Assembly: GCF_020829645.1 (NCBI RefSeq)
Contig: NZ_JAIVFS010000016.1
Location: 62,001-126,000 of the forward strand
Length of the DNA stretch: 64,000 nucleotides
Direction: 5' to 3'
Source of the DNA: Nostoc mirabile CHAB5784
GTDB lineage: Bacteria > Cyanobacteriota > Cyanobacteriia > Cyanobacteriales > Nostocaceae
A program made the translations under genes and the position numbers. Below, piece after piece: positions 52,619 to 62,599 of the stretch. The notes beneath the pieces were generated by a model, which had not been told where the DNA came from, did no database searches, and was given only the letters and a program-made list of their open reading frames with translations. Every line of letters starts with the position of its first letter. Position 1 is the stretch's first letter.

Positions 52619-53785
52619 ATGGCAATAATTACAGGTACTGATGGGGACGATATTCTAATCGGAACTGCTGGGGATGACAGAATTATCGCTAGTGCAGGCG
52701 ATGATATTACCATTACTGGTGGAGATGGTAACGATATTGTTGATTACAGTGGCTTAGGACAACCTGTAATAATTCAACCAGCAGATTTCCAAAAAGGTAC
52801 AATTGGAACTGACACATTTCAAGATGTAGTTGAAACCCTGATCGGTGCAACGGGACAGGCTAATAGTATTGATGCTACTACTGATAATACAAATGTATCA
52901 ATAATAGCTGATTTATCTAAAGAAAGGCTAGAAATCAGAGTTGGGGGTTCAACGCGAATTGCAGTTAATGTGAAAAATTTTGTTAATGTAACTGGTACAA
53001 ATCAAAAGGACACTATTACTGGTGATGCTGTTGACAATCAATTATCTGGTAGCGGCGGCAATGACATTATTAGAGGTAGTGCAGGCAATGATACCTTAAA
53101 TGGTGGAGATGGTACTGATACGGCTGATTACAGCAAAATAAGTGTAAACACAACCATCTTTATTGATGGAACTCTTCAAAAAAGTGGCGGATTAGGTAGA
53201 GATTTCCTTGTCAATTTTGAAAAGCTTGTTGTTGATGCTAGTGCTGCAAATAACACTATAGATGCATCAATTGCTCCTTCAGTACCCCTTTTAGTTGGAG
53301 ATGCATCAGTTAACATTAACCTTGAAAGTCAAAGTTTCGTAATTAATAATGTTCCTAACATAGGCACAATTGAATTCACATTTATAAACTTTGATAATGT
53401 TAAAGGTACAAATCAAAGTGACACCATTGTTGGAGATAGGCAAAATAACCTTTTATTTGGCAATGGAGGAAATGATACACTTTCTGGCAACGGTGGTAAT
53501 GACATTCTTGCTGGTGGAAGTGGTAACGATGTTCTCACTGGTGGGCTTGGTACAGATAAATTTGTTTTCACCAATGTTTTCGAGGGTGTTGACGTGATCA
53601 AAGACTTCAGAGCAACTGAAGGTGACAAAATTCAGATTTCTCAAGCAGGGTTTGGCGCTATAGAAGGCAGTGACTTTAGTTATGATCCTCTAAACGGTTC
53701 TTTGTTCTTCCAAGAATCTAGGTTCGCCATTCTTGAAAATAGACCTATTGGTTTTGTGGCAAGTCTAGATATTCAGATAGTATGA
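52619..53785 (+). CDS. RTX (haemolysin-type calcium-binding repeat) protein
   Basis: 388 residues. Gly/Asp nonapeptide repeats appear in three blocks: DGDDILIGTAGDDRIIASAG at the start, GSGGNDIIRGSAGNDTLNGG near 140-160, and GNGGNDTLSGNGGNDILAGG near 280-310. A C-terminal region (LGTDKFVFTNVFEGVDVIKD) lies near the end, as in type I secreted RTX proteins. There is no N-terminal signal peptide. It should fold on binding calcium outside the cell. No T1SS transporter lies in the window. Its operon partners are not visible. Confidence 0.9.
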   Translation: MAIITGTDGDDILIGTAGDDRIIASAGDDITITGGDGNDIVDYSGLGQPVIIQPADFQKGTIGTDTFQDVVETLIGATGQANSIDATTDNTNVSIIADLSKERLEIRVGGSTRIAVNVKNFVNVTGTNQKDTITGDAVDNQLSGSGGNDIIRGSAGNDTLNGGDGTDTADYSKISVNTTIFIDGTLQKSGGLGRDFLVNFEKLVVDASAANNTIDASIAPSVPLLVGDASVNINLESQSFVINNVPNIGTIEFTFINFDNVKGTNQSDTIVGDRQNNLLFGNGGNDTLSGNGGNDILAGGSGNDVLTGGLGTDKFVFTNVFEGVDVIKDFRATEGDKIQISQAGFGAIEGSDFSYDPLNGSLFFQESRFAILENRPIGFVASLDIQIV

Positions 53786-53826
53786 CATCCTCCCCCACCA
53801 AATCAGAGATTTAGTGGTTTACCACA

Positions 53827-53861
53827 CTCAGTACTGAGTGCTGAGTACTGAGTGCTGAGTA
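53827..53861. repeat. STRR heptamer array (CTGAGTA/CTGAGTG type)
   Basis: Five tandem 7-bp units of the type CTGAGTA and CTGAGTG. Confidence 0.8.
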
Positions 53862-53901
53862 AATTGAAACTTACTAGGTACTTATGTACTTGGTAAAAGC
53901 C

Positions 53902-53930
53902 CCGCCCCTTGTGGGCGGAATCTTTTTTTT
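53902..53930 (+). terminator. Rho-independent terminator-like hairpin
   Basis: CCGCCC (53902-53907) pairs with GGGCGG (53913-53918) around CTTGT, followed by AATC and a run of T (53923-53930). It can end the RTX transcript. Confidence 0.65.
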
Positions 53931-53948
53931 CAGGAGTAAGTTGATACC

Positions 53949-53965
53949 CCACCCCTTGTGGGTGG
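53949..53965. repeat. Second copy of the CTTGT-loop hairpin with a compensatory change
   Basis: CCACCC and GGGTGG pair around CTTGT, the same loop as at 53902-53918. The stem G-C pair has become A-T on both sides, keeping the pairing. Confidence 0.65.
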
Positions 53966-54077
53966 TCTTTTAACTCAGCACTTAGCACTCGGAACTCAGC
54001 ACTCTTCATCCTTCGGAGTACCCGAAGGGGCGGGTTTAAATCCCCCTAGAATTGATTCTGACTTGGTGAATTCTTCC

Positions 54078-57000
54078 TCAAACCATGATTGTTTGAGTTT
54101 CCTCAGCAATTATCGATTCATCAGTTGGTTGCTTCACCCGCTCTAGCCATTTTTCAGCCTTGGAGTAGTTGTCTTTTTGTACCTGTTGAATTGCTTGCTT
54201 AAAGTTCAACTGCACACCCCAGACATCGGTATGGAAACGTTTTTCCTGCTTCATTTTGTCGAAAAATTCGACGGTTTCAATGTGCGAGAGATTGCCCTCG
54301 GTTTTGGCGATCGCCATAAACACTTCAAACACATCATCTGCCATTTTCGCATCACCGCAGACATAGTAGTGACATTGTGGATGGTTGAGGAGTTGCCAAA
54401 GTTCAGTCGCATTCTCTTGCATTAAGCCCTGAACATAAACTTTCTTCTCACTCAGACGCGAGAAGGCAACTTCTAATCCAGACAGTACGCCCTGATTGTG
54501 CCAAGTTGTCAGTTGTTTGCCATACAAAAAGTCACTGTAATTCCGGCAACCGAAATACAGGCAAGCATCACCCAATTGTGTTCCTTGCTGCTGCAAGGCT
54601 TGCCGATATTGAAGAAAGGCAATTAGCGGTGAAACGCCTGTACCAGGGCCAACCATGAGCATTGGTGCTTGCGGATCGGTCGGTGGACGGAAGCCAGAAG
54701 TGCGAACGCTAATGCGAACTTTTGAACCTGGGTCTAGTCCAGCCAGATAGTTGGAACACAGCCCCTGACGTACTTTGCCTGCATCAGTTTTGATTTGCAA
54801 CACTCCAACGGTAATTTGAATTTGTTTAGGATGAAGTAAGGGACAGGAGGAGATAGAGTAGAGACGCGGCTTTTGCTTCGGTAACAACTCCAGTAAAGCT
54901 TCTATGGTGATTGGTGCAGAGGGAAACTCATCGAATAAATCGGCAACGCTCATAAAATTGTCTGTAATAGTTTTCTTGAGCGTGATGCTGTCGGGATGAT
55001 CTTCCCCTTGTCGCAAAATCTCTAACCAAGTTTCCAGCCGTTGCTTGTCTTGGGGATTTTGGGCGGCTGAATGTAGGTACGCTAGTAGATCGCTGAAGGG
55101 TTCTCGCAAAGAGAGGTCAAGTTCCTCAGAAAGTAACTGAACGACAGTGGTTGGAACCGCAATAGGAGGCTTGTCTTCAGTTTCTGTACCATCCGGTGTG
55201 ACATACTGAGCGGTGAAGTAAATGTTAGGAGCAACCAGAAGGCGATCGCACAGACGATTTACCAGTCCCGGTGGATTGCAGGGATGCACGGCAACGTGAT
55301 CGCCAGTTTCATACTGCAAATCAGTCTCAGAAATGTCAAAGACAATGTAACGAGTGGAACGGCTGCCTGGAATCACCTCTTGCAGTAGTTCATCATTGGC
55401 AACGAGCGGTACTTGAACGTCCCGATTACCACTCACCTCCATAGGTGCAATTGCGGCTTCTGCTTCACTTAAGAATCTCACAGTTAGTTTAGGTGCAGCG
55501 GTAGTTGTTGCATCACCCGCCGTCTCATCTACCCCTAACACACGCGAAATCAGCCCTAGCCACTGCTTAAAGGTATCTGCTTGTCCTTTAATCTCATCTC
55601 CTTTATGTAGCGGCACAACGCAACTTGCACCTGCTTTCGCCAGTGCTTTATCGACGGAGATTCCAGCAGCACAGAAATGTTCATACACAGTGCTGCCAAT
55701 ACCCAGCACAGAATAGTTTAAATTATTGAGCGAACTGGCGGGCTGTTGTTTTAACCATTGCATAAATCGCTTGCCATTACTCGGCACTTCCCCACCGCCA
55801 AAGGTGGATGTAACGATTAGCACTAGTTTCTCAGAGGCAAGGGTATCAACGCTATATTCATCAAGTGCCATGACTTGGGGACGAAATTGCTGCAATTGAC
55901 GTGCTGCTTTACGGGCAAAACCTTCGGCTGTACCTGTTTCAGACGCATAGAGAATTAAGATGCGATCGCGCTTATCTCCCTCCTCATCAGTCGTCGCAAT
56001 AAATTTCTCTAGGTCAATGCCGTCTTCGACTGCCCAGCGATCGGCTGCATGGTGATAAGCAGGTTCTAGGTAGAAGTCGCGCATCTGGTGATGCCATACA
56101 GGACAGGCACTACCACCAGCAGCAGGTACGACCCAGCCCCAGTCACCTGGACACTCGCGCCCTGCTTTCTTCTCACGTAAATCGTGAGTCAAGAACTGAC
56201 GAGATGCGGTTTGGTGATCGACCATCGTTACCTTCGCTTTCTGGAAGGAATAAAGGACAGCAATGTTAAGTTCGAGAGCGACCCGATCACGCCACAAAGT
56301 TTGCTCGGAACTGGTGTCCAACTTCAGGACTTTGGCAATGTCCTCCATCATGTTGTAGCGGTATTCATCGAGAAAGTCCCGCATGATTTCGGTGCCCATG
56401 TACCAGCCGTTGAATGGGATGCAGCCGTAGTTAAGCCCGCCGATGTGGACAGAGAAGTTGCTGATCGCAGGGATGGCATACCAGCGCATACCCAGCAACT
56501 TAAACTCTGGAATACTGGGATGCTCAATTTCGACCTCTAGCACTTCATCCCGGTTCCAGTGATACATCTTGGGTTCTTGCTCGCCAGGCTCAATTACCAG
56601 TGGCAGAATGTCGTAAGCTGTGCGTGATTCTGGTGGTTGCCAGCCAAATTTGATGATAGCTTTGGTCAAATCCAGGTTTGCTGGATCGCCCAAGATTCTG
56701 CCGTCGGGTTGCTCATACGCGGCATAGCGATAGAGTTGGGAATTCCAGATCCGCGTACCCCAGCGTTCTTTTGGTTGCTTGGGACGGAAGACGGTCATCG
56801 TAATCTGGAGATTGCCGCCGTTGGTAGCGAATTGGACGTGTTCTTGAAGCTCCCGAAACATTTCATCGGGGTTAGTGACGTGGCGGCGATCGCGCACCAC
56901 CATATTGTTCCAAGCAATCCGTCCCACACACTTAGAGGCATTCCGCCATGCCACTTGAGTCCCATACGCCAGTTCCTCATAGGTGTGGGTATAGGTTCCC

Positions 57001-58523
57001 GTCGCTTTCACTTCCTCACGAATTTCTTTCCAGCGTCGCTCTTTATCTTCGGGTTCCCATGCCTGTTCCAACGAAATTAGATCAAGGAATTGCTTCGCTT
57101 TTTTCAACAATCGCTCTTTATTGAGCATCGGCAATTTGATCGTGTTGATGACGCGATCAAGCAAGGTTGCCCATCCCTGCCTTAGCTCTGGTGTCAGGTT
57201 GGGCACATACCGCTCAAACAGGGCAAACATCGTTTCACTGATCGCCGGATACGCACAAGATGGCACATCGGCAAAGCTGTGAACCTGTCCCAAAATTCGC
57301 AATTCTCGTAATATCTCATCGCTGCTGCCACTTTGCAGACAGCGCACCAGAAACTCCAATGCCTGAAACAAATGCAGCGACAGATAATCCATATCTGCCC
57401 GTCCAAAAATCGGCAGCACAAAGGGATATTTCTCAAACAGAATTTGGTAGAACTCCATGCCCATCTGCTGCTTGTTCTGGCTGAACACCGACCAGGAAGC
57501 TGCCATCTGGTGTAGTAGTTCCGGCGGCAAAGCGTTTTCATACCGCTGCACTGCCTGCGCCATTGGCAGGATTATATGCGTGTTAAAAAACTTGTACAGG
57601 GCAGAGTTCGCGCCTTTTTTCAGCTCCTCGCGATCATACTCTTCCAGGTAGGGAATCGACGGCAACATCCACATCCAAATCTGCCGTGCCTTTACCCAGT
57701 GGTGAGGACGCATTCCTACATCTGCAAAAAACTTTCCGTACTCCTCAACGGTCTTGAAGCCATGTGATCGCTCTGGTGGTACACCCATCAGCGGTTCTGC
57801 AATAATATTTTGAGTTTCAGGCTGAAGTTGGTGAATACAGCAATCGAATAGTTCATAGAAGAAGTCTGCCATGCTGTCGATCGCTTCTCCAAACAGATAC
57901 TCTAGGTCTGGTTCTTCTAGCAACAGACGCTTGAAAAACTTTTCCATCTGGAGTTCTTTCCACGCTCTTAGCTTGTTCCATGCGTCTTTAACAAGCACTT
58001 CCTCCTGTAGCGTTAGAGGAGTGGGTTGCGGCAGTTCAGCCTCAGCCTTACCATTGTGATTATCTTGAGTGCCAAGCCAACGAGAATTCTTTTGTCTGCC
58101 AAATATAGTAACAGTACTGCTACCGCCTTCACTTGTACTGTGGGTTAAACGTACTTTTAGCTTTAGCTGTGGTGCTTGGCTCCAGGTTGCGATCGGAAAC
58201 TCTAGATCCGCGTTCCGATCTCCCTGAAAAGATTCCTGTGTTGCAAACGTAACTGTTCCAGCATCTTGCCAAGGATTACTAATATCTCCTTTCCGGTAAC
58301 AGAGTGTAATGGAAATCGTGCAGTCGCCTTTATTCTTTAATTCCACCAACCAGCTAGGCTGCATACGCACAAACAAATCCTTTTGCAACAAAGTATCACC
58401 ATCGTTGGGCACGATCTGCACACGGCATTTGTACTTATAAGCATTGTCAGCAGGAAAGTCAGTAGCAGAGACTTCGGTTAAATGGATAATTTGTTGATTA
58501 TTGTGAGACTGGTTATCATGCAT
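54078..58523 (-). CDS. nos: Globin-nitric oxide synthase with fused reductase
   Basis: 1481 residues. Order of parts: an N-terminal beta-rich domain (1-150) of unknown role; two globin-like domains (about 174-330 and 340-470); NOS oxygenase (about 495-840) with heme-thiolate [13 protein letters not shown] (Cys near 531) and substrate segment [11 protein letters not shown]; flavodoxin ([20 protein letters not shown], from about 850); FAD domain ([11 protein letters not shown] near 1219); NADPH motifs ([16 protein letters not shown] near 1294, [13 protein letters not shown] near 1390). It should make NO from L-arginine with NADPH. The layout is that of the Synechococcus PCC 7335 NOS. The first globin has Phe where the proximal His is expected, while the second keeps it (GQVHSFADV, near 414). 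Confidence 0.95.
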   Translation of the reverse strand: MHDNQSHNNQQIIHLTEVSATDFPADNAYKYKCRVQIVPNDGDTLLQKDLFVRMQPSWLVELKNKGDCTISITLCYRKGDISNPWQDAGTVTFATQESFQGDRNADLEFPIATWSQAPQLKLKVRLTHSTSEGGSSTVTIFGRQKNSRWLGTQDNHNGKAEAELPQPTPLTLQEEVLVKDAWNKLRAWKELQMEKFFKRLLLEEPDLEYLFGEAIDSMADFFYELFDCCIHQLQPETQNIIAEPLMGVPPERSHGFKTVEEYGKFFADVGMRPHHWVKARQIWMWMLPSIPYLEEYDREELKKGANSALYKFFNTHIILPMAQAVQRYENALPPELLHQMAASWSVFSQNKQQMGMEFYQILFEKYPFVLPIFGRADMDYLSLHLFQALEFLVRCLQSGSSDEILRELRILGQVHSFADVPSCAYPAISETMFALFERYVPNLTPELRQGWATLLDRVINTIKLPMLNKERLLKKAKQFLDLISLEQAWEPEDKERRWKEIREEVKATGTYTHTYEELAYGTQVAWRNASKCVGRIAWNNMVVRDRRHVTNPDEMFRELQEHVQFATNGGNLQITMTVFRPKQPKERWGTRIWNSQLYRYAAYEQPDGRILGDPANLDLTKAIIKFGWQPPESRTAYDILPLVIEPGEQEPKMYHWNRDEVLEVEIEHPSIPEFKLLGMRWYAIPAISNFSVHIGGLNYGCIPFNGWYMGTEIMRDFLDEYRYNMMEDIAKVLKLDTSSEQTLWRDRVALELNIAVLYSFQKAKVTMVDHQTASRQFLTHDLREKKAGRECPGDWGWVVPAAGGSACPVWHHQMRDFYLEPAYHHAADRWAVEDGIDLEKFIATTDEEGDKRDRILILYASETGTAEGFARKAARQLQQFRPQVMALDEYSVDTLASEKLVLIVTSTFGGGEVPSNGKRFMQWLKQQPASSLNNLNYSVLGIGSTVYEHFCAAGISVDKALAKAGASCVVPLHKGDEIKGQADTFKQWLGLISRVLGVDETAGDATTTAAPKLTVRFLSEAEAAIAPMEVSGNRDVQVPLVANDELLQEVIPGSRSTRYIVFDISETDLQYETGDHVAVHPCNPPGLVNRLCDRLLVAPNIYFTAQYVTPDGTETEDKPPIAVPTTVVQLLSEELDLSLREPFSDLLAYLHSAAQNPQDKQRLETWLEILRQGEDHPDSITLKKTITDNFMSVADLFDEFPSAPITIEALLELLPKQKPRLYSISSCPLLHPKQIQITVGVLQIKTDAGKVRQGLCSNYLAGLDPGSKVRISVRTSGFRPPTDPQAPMLMVGPGTGVSPLIAFLQYRQALQQQGTQLGDACLYFGCRNYSDFLYGKQLTTWHNQGVLSGLEVAFSRLSEKKVYVQGLMQENATELWQLLNHPQCHYYVCGDAKMADDVFEVFMAIAKTEGNLSHIETVEFFDKMKQEKRFHTDVWGVQLNFKQAIQQVQKDNYSKAEKWLERVKQPTDESIIAEETQTIMV

Positions 58524-59453
58524 ATTATGGAAATTGAAAAAAAGTAATTGAACTAAGCGTTTGCAATTGGTTCCGAAAAAACAAGGTCAAATCTAGCCTG
58601 AATATATGTGAGCCTCCAAAAAACATCGCCTCCTCCCTGCTTTTCCCCTTTTCCCTTTTGCCACTAACTGAGATTTATTTGCTTGCAATCTACGCGCACA
58701 ATGAATATATGTTTTTTAGCTTGATTACGCAAGCTCTCTTAAGTGAAATTACTTGATTTTTTTAACAAATCATACTTTTCCCACTTTTCCTACTTTTGTT
58801 AATCATTTAATCAGGATGTTTTTCCTGTCAATGCGCTACATTAAGGTCAAACGATATGGAACAGAACTGATACCATTTCACGAAAAATTTGATGCAGATG
58901 TAAACCCTGAAAGCCTTACTGCATCTAAGTTTTTTAATTGCGTTAGCGCAGCGTAAAGCCTTCGGCATGGCTTCGCTTAGAGCGACGTAGGAGCGTCATT
59001 GCGGCTTGCGAATTGTGAATTGGTATGACCTGATATTTTGATATCATTTAGATTTTGACTGGTAAAAGTACTTAAAAACAGCAGCGAGCGCCTCACTTGA
59101 CCATTTTTCATTTTGCGTAACGGGCGCGATGGAACAGTAGCCTTCATGATCGGCTTACATTGCTTCTCTACGAGACGCTTTGCGAACACCCGAAACTGCG
59201 TTTTCAGTCATCAACTCAGCACAGGAACGACTCGGTTCTATTTTCTGATCTGCGATTGGCTTTGCCACTGTCCCGAATGGCAATCGCTTCAGTTAAAGAT
59301 TTTTCATTTTGGGCAGTAGGGGAGGCGGAACTTGGGTCTTCATGAAGACCTGACGGTTTAATAGCGGAATCTTGCTTTTGCTCTAGAATGCTACGAAATA
59401 TAGAATTATTAAGTCATATCCTTAATTACTTCTAAAATCTAACCTTCTAACCT
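58524..59453. other. Intergenic region between divergent NOS and P450
   Basis: About 930 bases with both promoters. It contains interspersed repeat-like sequence rich in GCGCAGCG and TTCGGCATGG (about 58940-59010), a GCGAATTGTGAATTG stretch, and a 16-bp palindrome GGTCTTCATGAAGACC (59335-59350). Several open frames occur but none looks like a protein. Confidence 0.45.
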
Positions 59454-60680
59454 ATGATGTCACCAACTAATCCAGAACAAGACCGATACAATCTAACTGC
59501 TCCAGAAGTACTGGCCAATCCCTATCCTACCTACCGCCGTATTTTATTAGAAGATCCTGTTTATTGGAGTGATTTTTTTGGGGGCTGGTATCTGATGCGT
59601 TATAAAGATGTTGCAGCTGCTATGCAAGACAGACGTATTTCGGCCAAGCGTCCGCCTATTAGTAAATTACCAGAATCAGAGCAACAGAAAATACTTCCCC
59701 TGCTTGAAACTTTATCAAAATGGATTCTATTTTGTGACCCTCCAGAACACACACGTCTACGTGGACTTTTTAACAAGGCATTCACTCCTAGTATGATTAA
59801 CAGCATGGCAGAGCGAATTCAGGCACTAGTAAACGAACTAATCGATGCTGTATATGAGCGGGGTCAGATAGATATTATTCATGATTTAGCTTATCCAATG
59901 CCCGCAATTGTCATTGCCCAAATGCTTGGTGCAAAGCCTGAAGACCACGAACAGATTAAGAAATGGTCATCTGATTTGGCAAGATTTTTTGGTATGTTCC
60001 GCATGAATCCTTACGTTTTGACTAGCGCTAAACAAAGTATTATCGAAATGACCGAATACTTCCGCCACATCAAAGAAGAACGCCGTCATGCTCCCCAAGA
60101 TGATCTCATAAGTAACCTCATTTTTGCACAAGAAAAAGAAAATTCGCTTGATGAAGACGAACTTTTATCAAATTGCATTTTCTTAACTTTTGCGGGTCAT
60201 GAAACTACCACCAACTTGATTGCTAACGGCTTACTTGCTTTACTCAAAAATCCCAATCAGATGCAAAAGTTAAAGGATGACCCTTCGCTAATCACAACTA
60301 CTGTAGAAGAGTTTTTGCGTTATGATAGCCCAGTTCAACGCCAGGCCCGCCTAGCAGTTGAGGATCTCGAAATCGATGGCAAACAAATTAGCAAAGGGCA
60401 ACGCTTGTTTCTGATGATTGGTGCTGCCAACCGTGACCCTGAGCAATTCTTAGAACCCGATAAATTAGATATTACACGCTCAGAAAACCCACACTTGGCA
60501 TTTGGAAAAGGAACCCATTTTTGCCTCGGTGCATCCCTTGGCAGGCTTGAGGCACAAATTGCCATTAATACCATTGTCCGCCGCTTTCGTAATCTTTGCT
60601 TGGATACGGATCAGATAGAATGGCATGAAAACCCAGCGTTGCGAGGTATGAAATCAATGCCTGTAGCTTTCAAGCCCTAG
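59454..60680 (+). CDS. Cytochrome P450, soluble bacterial type
   Basis: 408 residues, the size of soluble class I P450s. I-helix FAGHETTTNL near 246, ExxR region EEFLRYDSPVQRQARL near 284, and heme loop AFGKGTHFCLGASLGRLEAQ with Cys near 356. The closest general type is the CYP107-like group (oxidations of polyketides, amino acids and other metabolites). It diverges from the NOS gene at 930 bp. Known NOS-P450 pairs (TxtD/TxtE in Streptomyces) carry out aromatic nitration, so an NO-dependent role can be considered but is not shown by the sequence. Confidence 0.93.
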   Translation: MMSPTNPEQDRYNLTAPEVLANPYPTYRRILLEDPVYWSDFFGGWYLMRYKDVAAAMQDRRISAKRPPISKLPESEQQKILPLLETLSKWILFCDPPEHTRLRGLFNKAFTPSMINSMAERIQALVNELIDAVYERGQIDIIHDLAYPMPAIVIAQMLGAKPEDHEQIKKWSSDLARFFGMFRMNPYVLTSAKQSIIEMTEYFRHIKEERRHAPQDDLISNLIFAQEKENSLDEDELLSNCIFLTFAGHETTTNLIANGLLALLKNPNQMQKLKDDPSLITTTVEEFLRYDSPVQRQARLAVEDLEIDGKQISKGQRLFLMIGAANRDPEQFLEPDKLDITRSENPHLAFGKGTHFCLGASLGRLEAQIAINTIVRRFRNLCLDTDQIEWHENPALRGMKSMPVAFKP

Positions 60681-60796
60681 AGTGAGCCTTTGGTGCAAGC
60701 AATGCAATATTAAGTCAGAGCAACTGAAATCAACCGCATGGTAAATAAACTTTACAAGCTACATCTCCCGTTGTATGGCGATTATTTTAATACTTT

Positions 60797-61333
60797 CTAA
60801 GGTTTAAACTTGAGGTCTGACGCTTTAAACGTAGTTACCTGTGCATACATTAACCCATTACTCGTCACATAAGCGTCAGAACCGCGATAGGGTTCTGCTA
60901 AGAAAGGAGCTTCAGCCCGCCACTGAACATTAATTGTTTGATCAACTTGGCTGACATACTCAGGAGTAAAGGTAAGGCCGCATAAACCGCCTTGCTCACG
61001 AGACTTAACGAAGTCTGCAACTAGTGTTTGTAACTGCGTCCGCCCTTTAATTACGACACCATCAGGCAGATGAACCTCAGCTTTGTTTGGATACTGAGCC
61101 ATGAGCCGATCTAATGAACAAGCGTTCAATGCCCTCAGATGTTCATCCACCACCTTAACAGGTGTAGGCTGACGTTTTAATATTGATTCATTCTCGGATA
61201 TAAACGTTAACTTGTTAACAACAATATTAAATAGAAATTGATTAACTCCATTGAACGCCGAAACCGTTGAGTTTGCTGTGCTAAGAAAAACAGCAGCGAA
61301 TAACAAAACTTTTAAAAACATAAGTTTGTGCAT
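60797..61333 (-). CDS. NTF2-like (SnoaL-type) protein with signal peptide
   Basis: 178 residues from the ATG at 61333. A signal peptide (MHKLMFLKVLLFAAVFLSTA) is followed by a mature part with the NTF2 fold pattern: VDEHLRALNACSLDRLMAQY, PNKAEVHLPDGVVIKGRTQL, FRAEAPFLAEPY-like strand. NTF2-like folds bind small ligands or act as enzymes such as cyclases. The signal peptide points to the periplasm or outside. It is convergent with the P450. Confidence 0.75.
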   Translation of the reverse strand: MHKLMFLKVLLFAAVFLSTANSTVSAFNGVNQFLFNIVVNKLTFISENESILKRQPTPVKVVDEHLRALNACSLDRLMAQYPNKAEVHLPDGVVIKGRTQLQTLVADFVKSREQGGLCGLTFTPEYVSQVDQTINVQWRAEAPFLAEPYRGSDAYVTSNGLMYAQVTTFKASDLKFKP

Positions 61334-61498
61334 TTTTATTCTTCCTTTTCCACAGAACAATCAATGTGAAACCTAGATTTCCAACTCCAAATTTAAAAAC
61401 TTGAACATCAAGTATCAGGTACTCGGTAAAACTCGGCGTCAGGAAACACAATCTTTCACAAATTCGACACGCATGAGCCTGTTGCAGTTTTTCAGGGG

Positions 61499-62053
61499 TT
61501 ATAAATCTAAAGGGCCAAGCAGCCGGTAGCCAGGAGAATCAGGCGAGTTGTCGAAGTAAAAAGCGCGGATGGCTTCGAGTAGTTCACGAGTGGAGATGAA
61601 TCCATCCGCGTCCTGGTCAAGGCGGCGGAATACCTCGCGGGCATCTCGCTCGGATAGGTGCATCATAGCACCAGTCCAGCGGATCTCATCAGTGACAGTA
61701 AGCTTACCATCGCGATCTTGGTCAACGATATCCATAATGGCGCAAAGCAAAGGCATGTAGCCCTGGTCAAATGTTTCGGTGGTTTCTAGCAGTCCCAACG
61801 TAAATGCTGCTTTGTACTCGGCCTCGCTGATGCTGCGTATGGTGTTTGTGTCGGCGACTTGAAGCAAGTGTTCCCAAAGTCCTAAGCTAAGATCGAGCAG
61901 CCGTTGTCGGGCAGGAGATTCAGATTGGTGACCGAATTCTTCAGCCAGACGCGCAACCGACATCTCGAAGTCGATCCGCTCAATAAAGCCATTGCGATCA
62001 TCGTCAAAGGTGCGAAAGCGTTGGGAGAGTTTACGATCCAGGAAATCGTTCAT
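61499..62053 (-). CDS. EF-hand calcium-binding protein
   Basis: 184 residues, calerythrin/CalD-like. Three canonical EF-hand loops are seen: DDDRNGFIERID near 17-28, DQDRDGKLTVTD near 113-124 and DQDADGFISTRE near 147-158; a degenerate fourth lies near ADTNTIRSISEAE. No signal peptide, so it is cytosolic. It can act as a calcium buffer or switch. It lies 3 kb from the calcium-linked NOS. Confidence 0.88.
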   Translation of the reverse strand: MNDFLDRKLSQRFRTFDDDRNGFIERIDFEMSVARLAEEFGHQSESPARQRLLDLSLGLWEHLLQVADTNTIRSISEAEYKAAFTLGLLETTETFDQGYMPLLCAIMDIVDQDRDGKLTVTDEIRWTGAMMHLSERDAREVFRRLDQDADGFISTRELLEAIRAFYFDNSPDSPGYRLLGPLDL

Positions 62054-62599
62054 CCGGTTTATGTGACATCACGTATTTACTATATAGGAAATGCAATATG
62101 GTATACAACTTAATGTTCTGTCAATCAAGGATTAAGAATTTCTAAATGTGTGTCTGCTAGGTTACGAAAATCAGAGATCGTCCTTTGAAAGATAGCCTCT
62201 CCCTGCTCAATTACTGGAGTTTGGACTAGTTTTCGGTGCGAAACTAAATTTCTAAAAAATAAGAATACGGATTTAAGATGTTTCCAGGAACTAAAACCTT
62301 GGTTTTTAGACTTTATAGAATGAACCTTCTGAGTTTCGCGCTCCTGACTAGACTAAGCAACAAGAAACGACCCAGCGCAGTGCTGAGTTGATAAAACACA
62401 ACCTTCAAAGATGAAAATCTTTAAAATTAAGCAGATTTTGCTTTTTCTTTACGGGGCTTTACTGTACTTTTTTTGACTATTGGATAGCAAATTCTACGTT
62501 GTCATGGTTGCCCTGCTTTCCAGCCTGGGGATAGGGAGCGAGGTTATATAAGTTGGGACAAGCGCGTACAATGAAACCCACTTTGGCACGGTGATACCC
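62054..62599. other. Intergenic region, nothing recognised
   Basis: About 545 AT-rich bases between the EF-hand gene and the 3' end of the GDSL hydrolase gene. No gene, repeat or RNA was identified. It contains the promoter for the EF-hand gene. Confidence 0.4.

Larger units (their letters stand above)
53786..54077. other. STRRs and related hairpins between RTX and NOS genes
   Basis: Convergent intergenic region. It holds a hairpin CCACCAAATC/GATTTAGTGG (53795-53817, one mismatch), two STRR-type arrays (53827-53861 and about 53972-54004), two related hairpins, and CCTTCGG/CCGAAGG (54010-54028). Hairpins at both edges recall the ends of IS200/IS605-type elements, so it may be a relic of one. 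Confidence 0.45.

Noticed and set aside
58753..58956. 67-codon plus-strand frame
   Set aside because: Low-complexity start (Phe/Pro/Thr) and repeat-derived end; not protein-like.
58977..59189. 70-codon minus-strand frame
   Set aside because: Its C-terminal codons come from interspersed repeats, and no family pattern was seen.
59335..59350. 16-bp palindrome GGTCTTCATGAAGACC
   Set aside because: Too short and isolated to assign a function; noted in the intergenic entry only.
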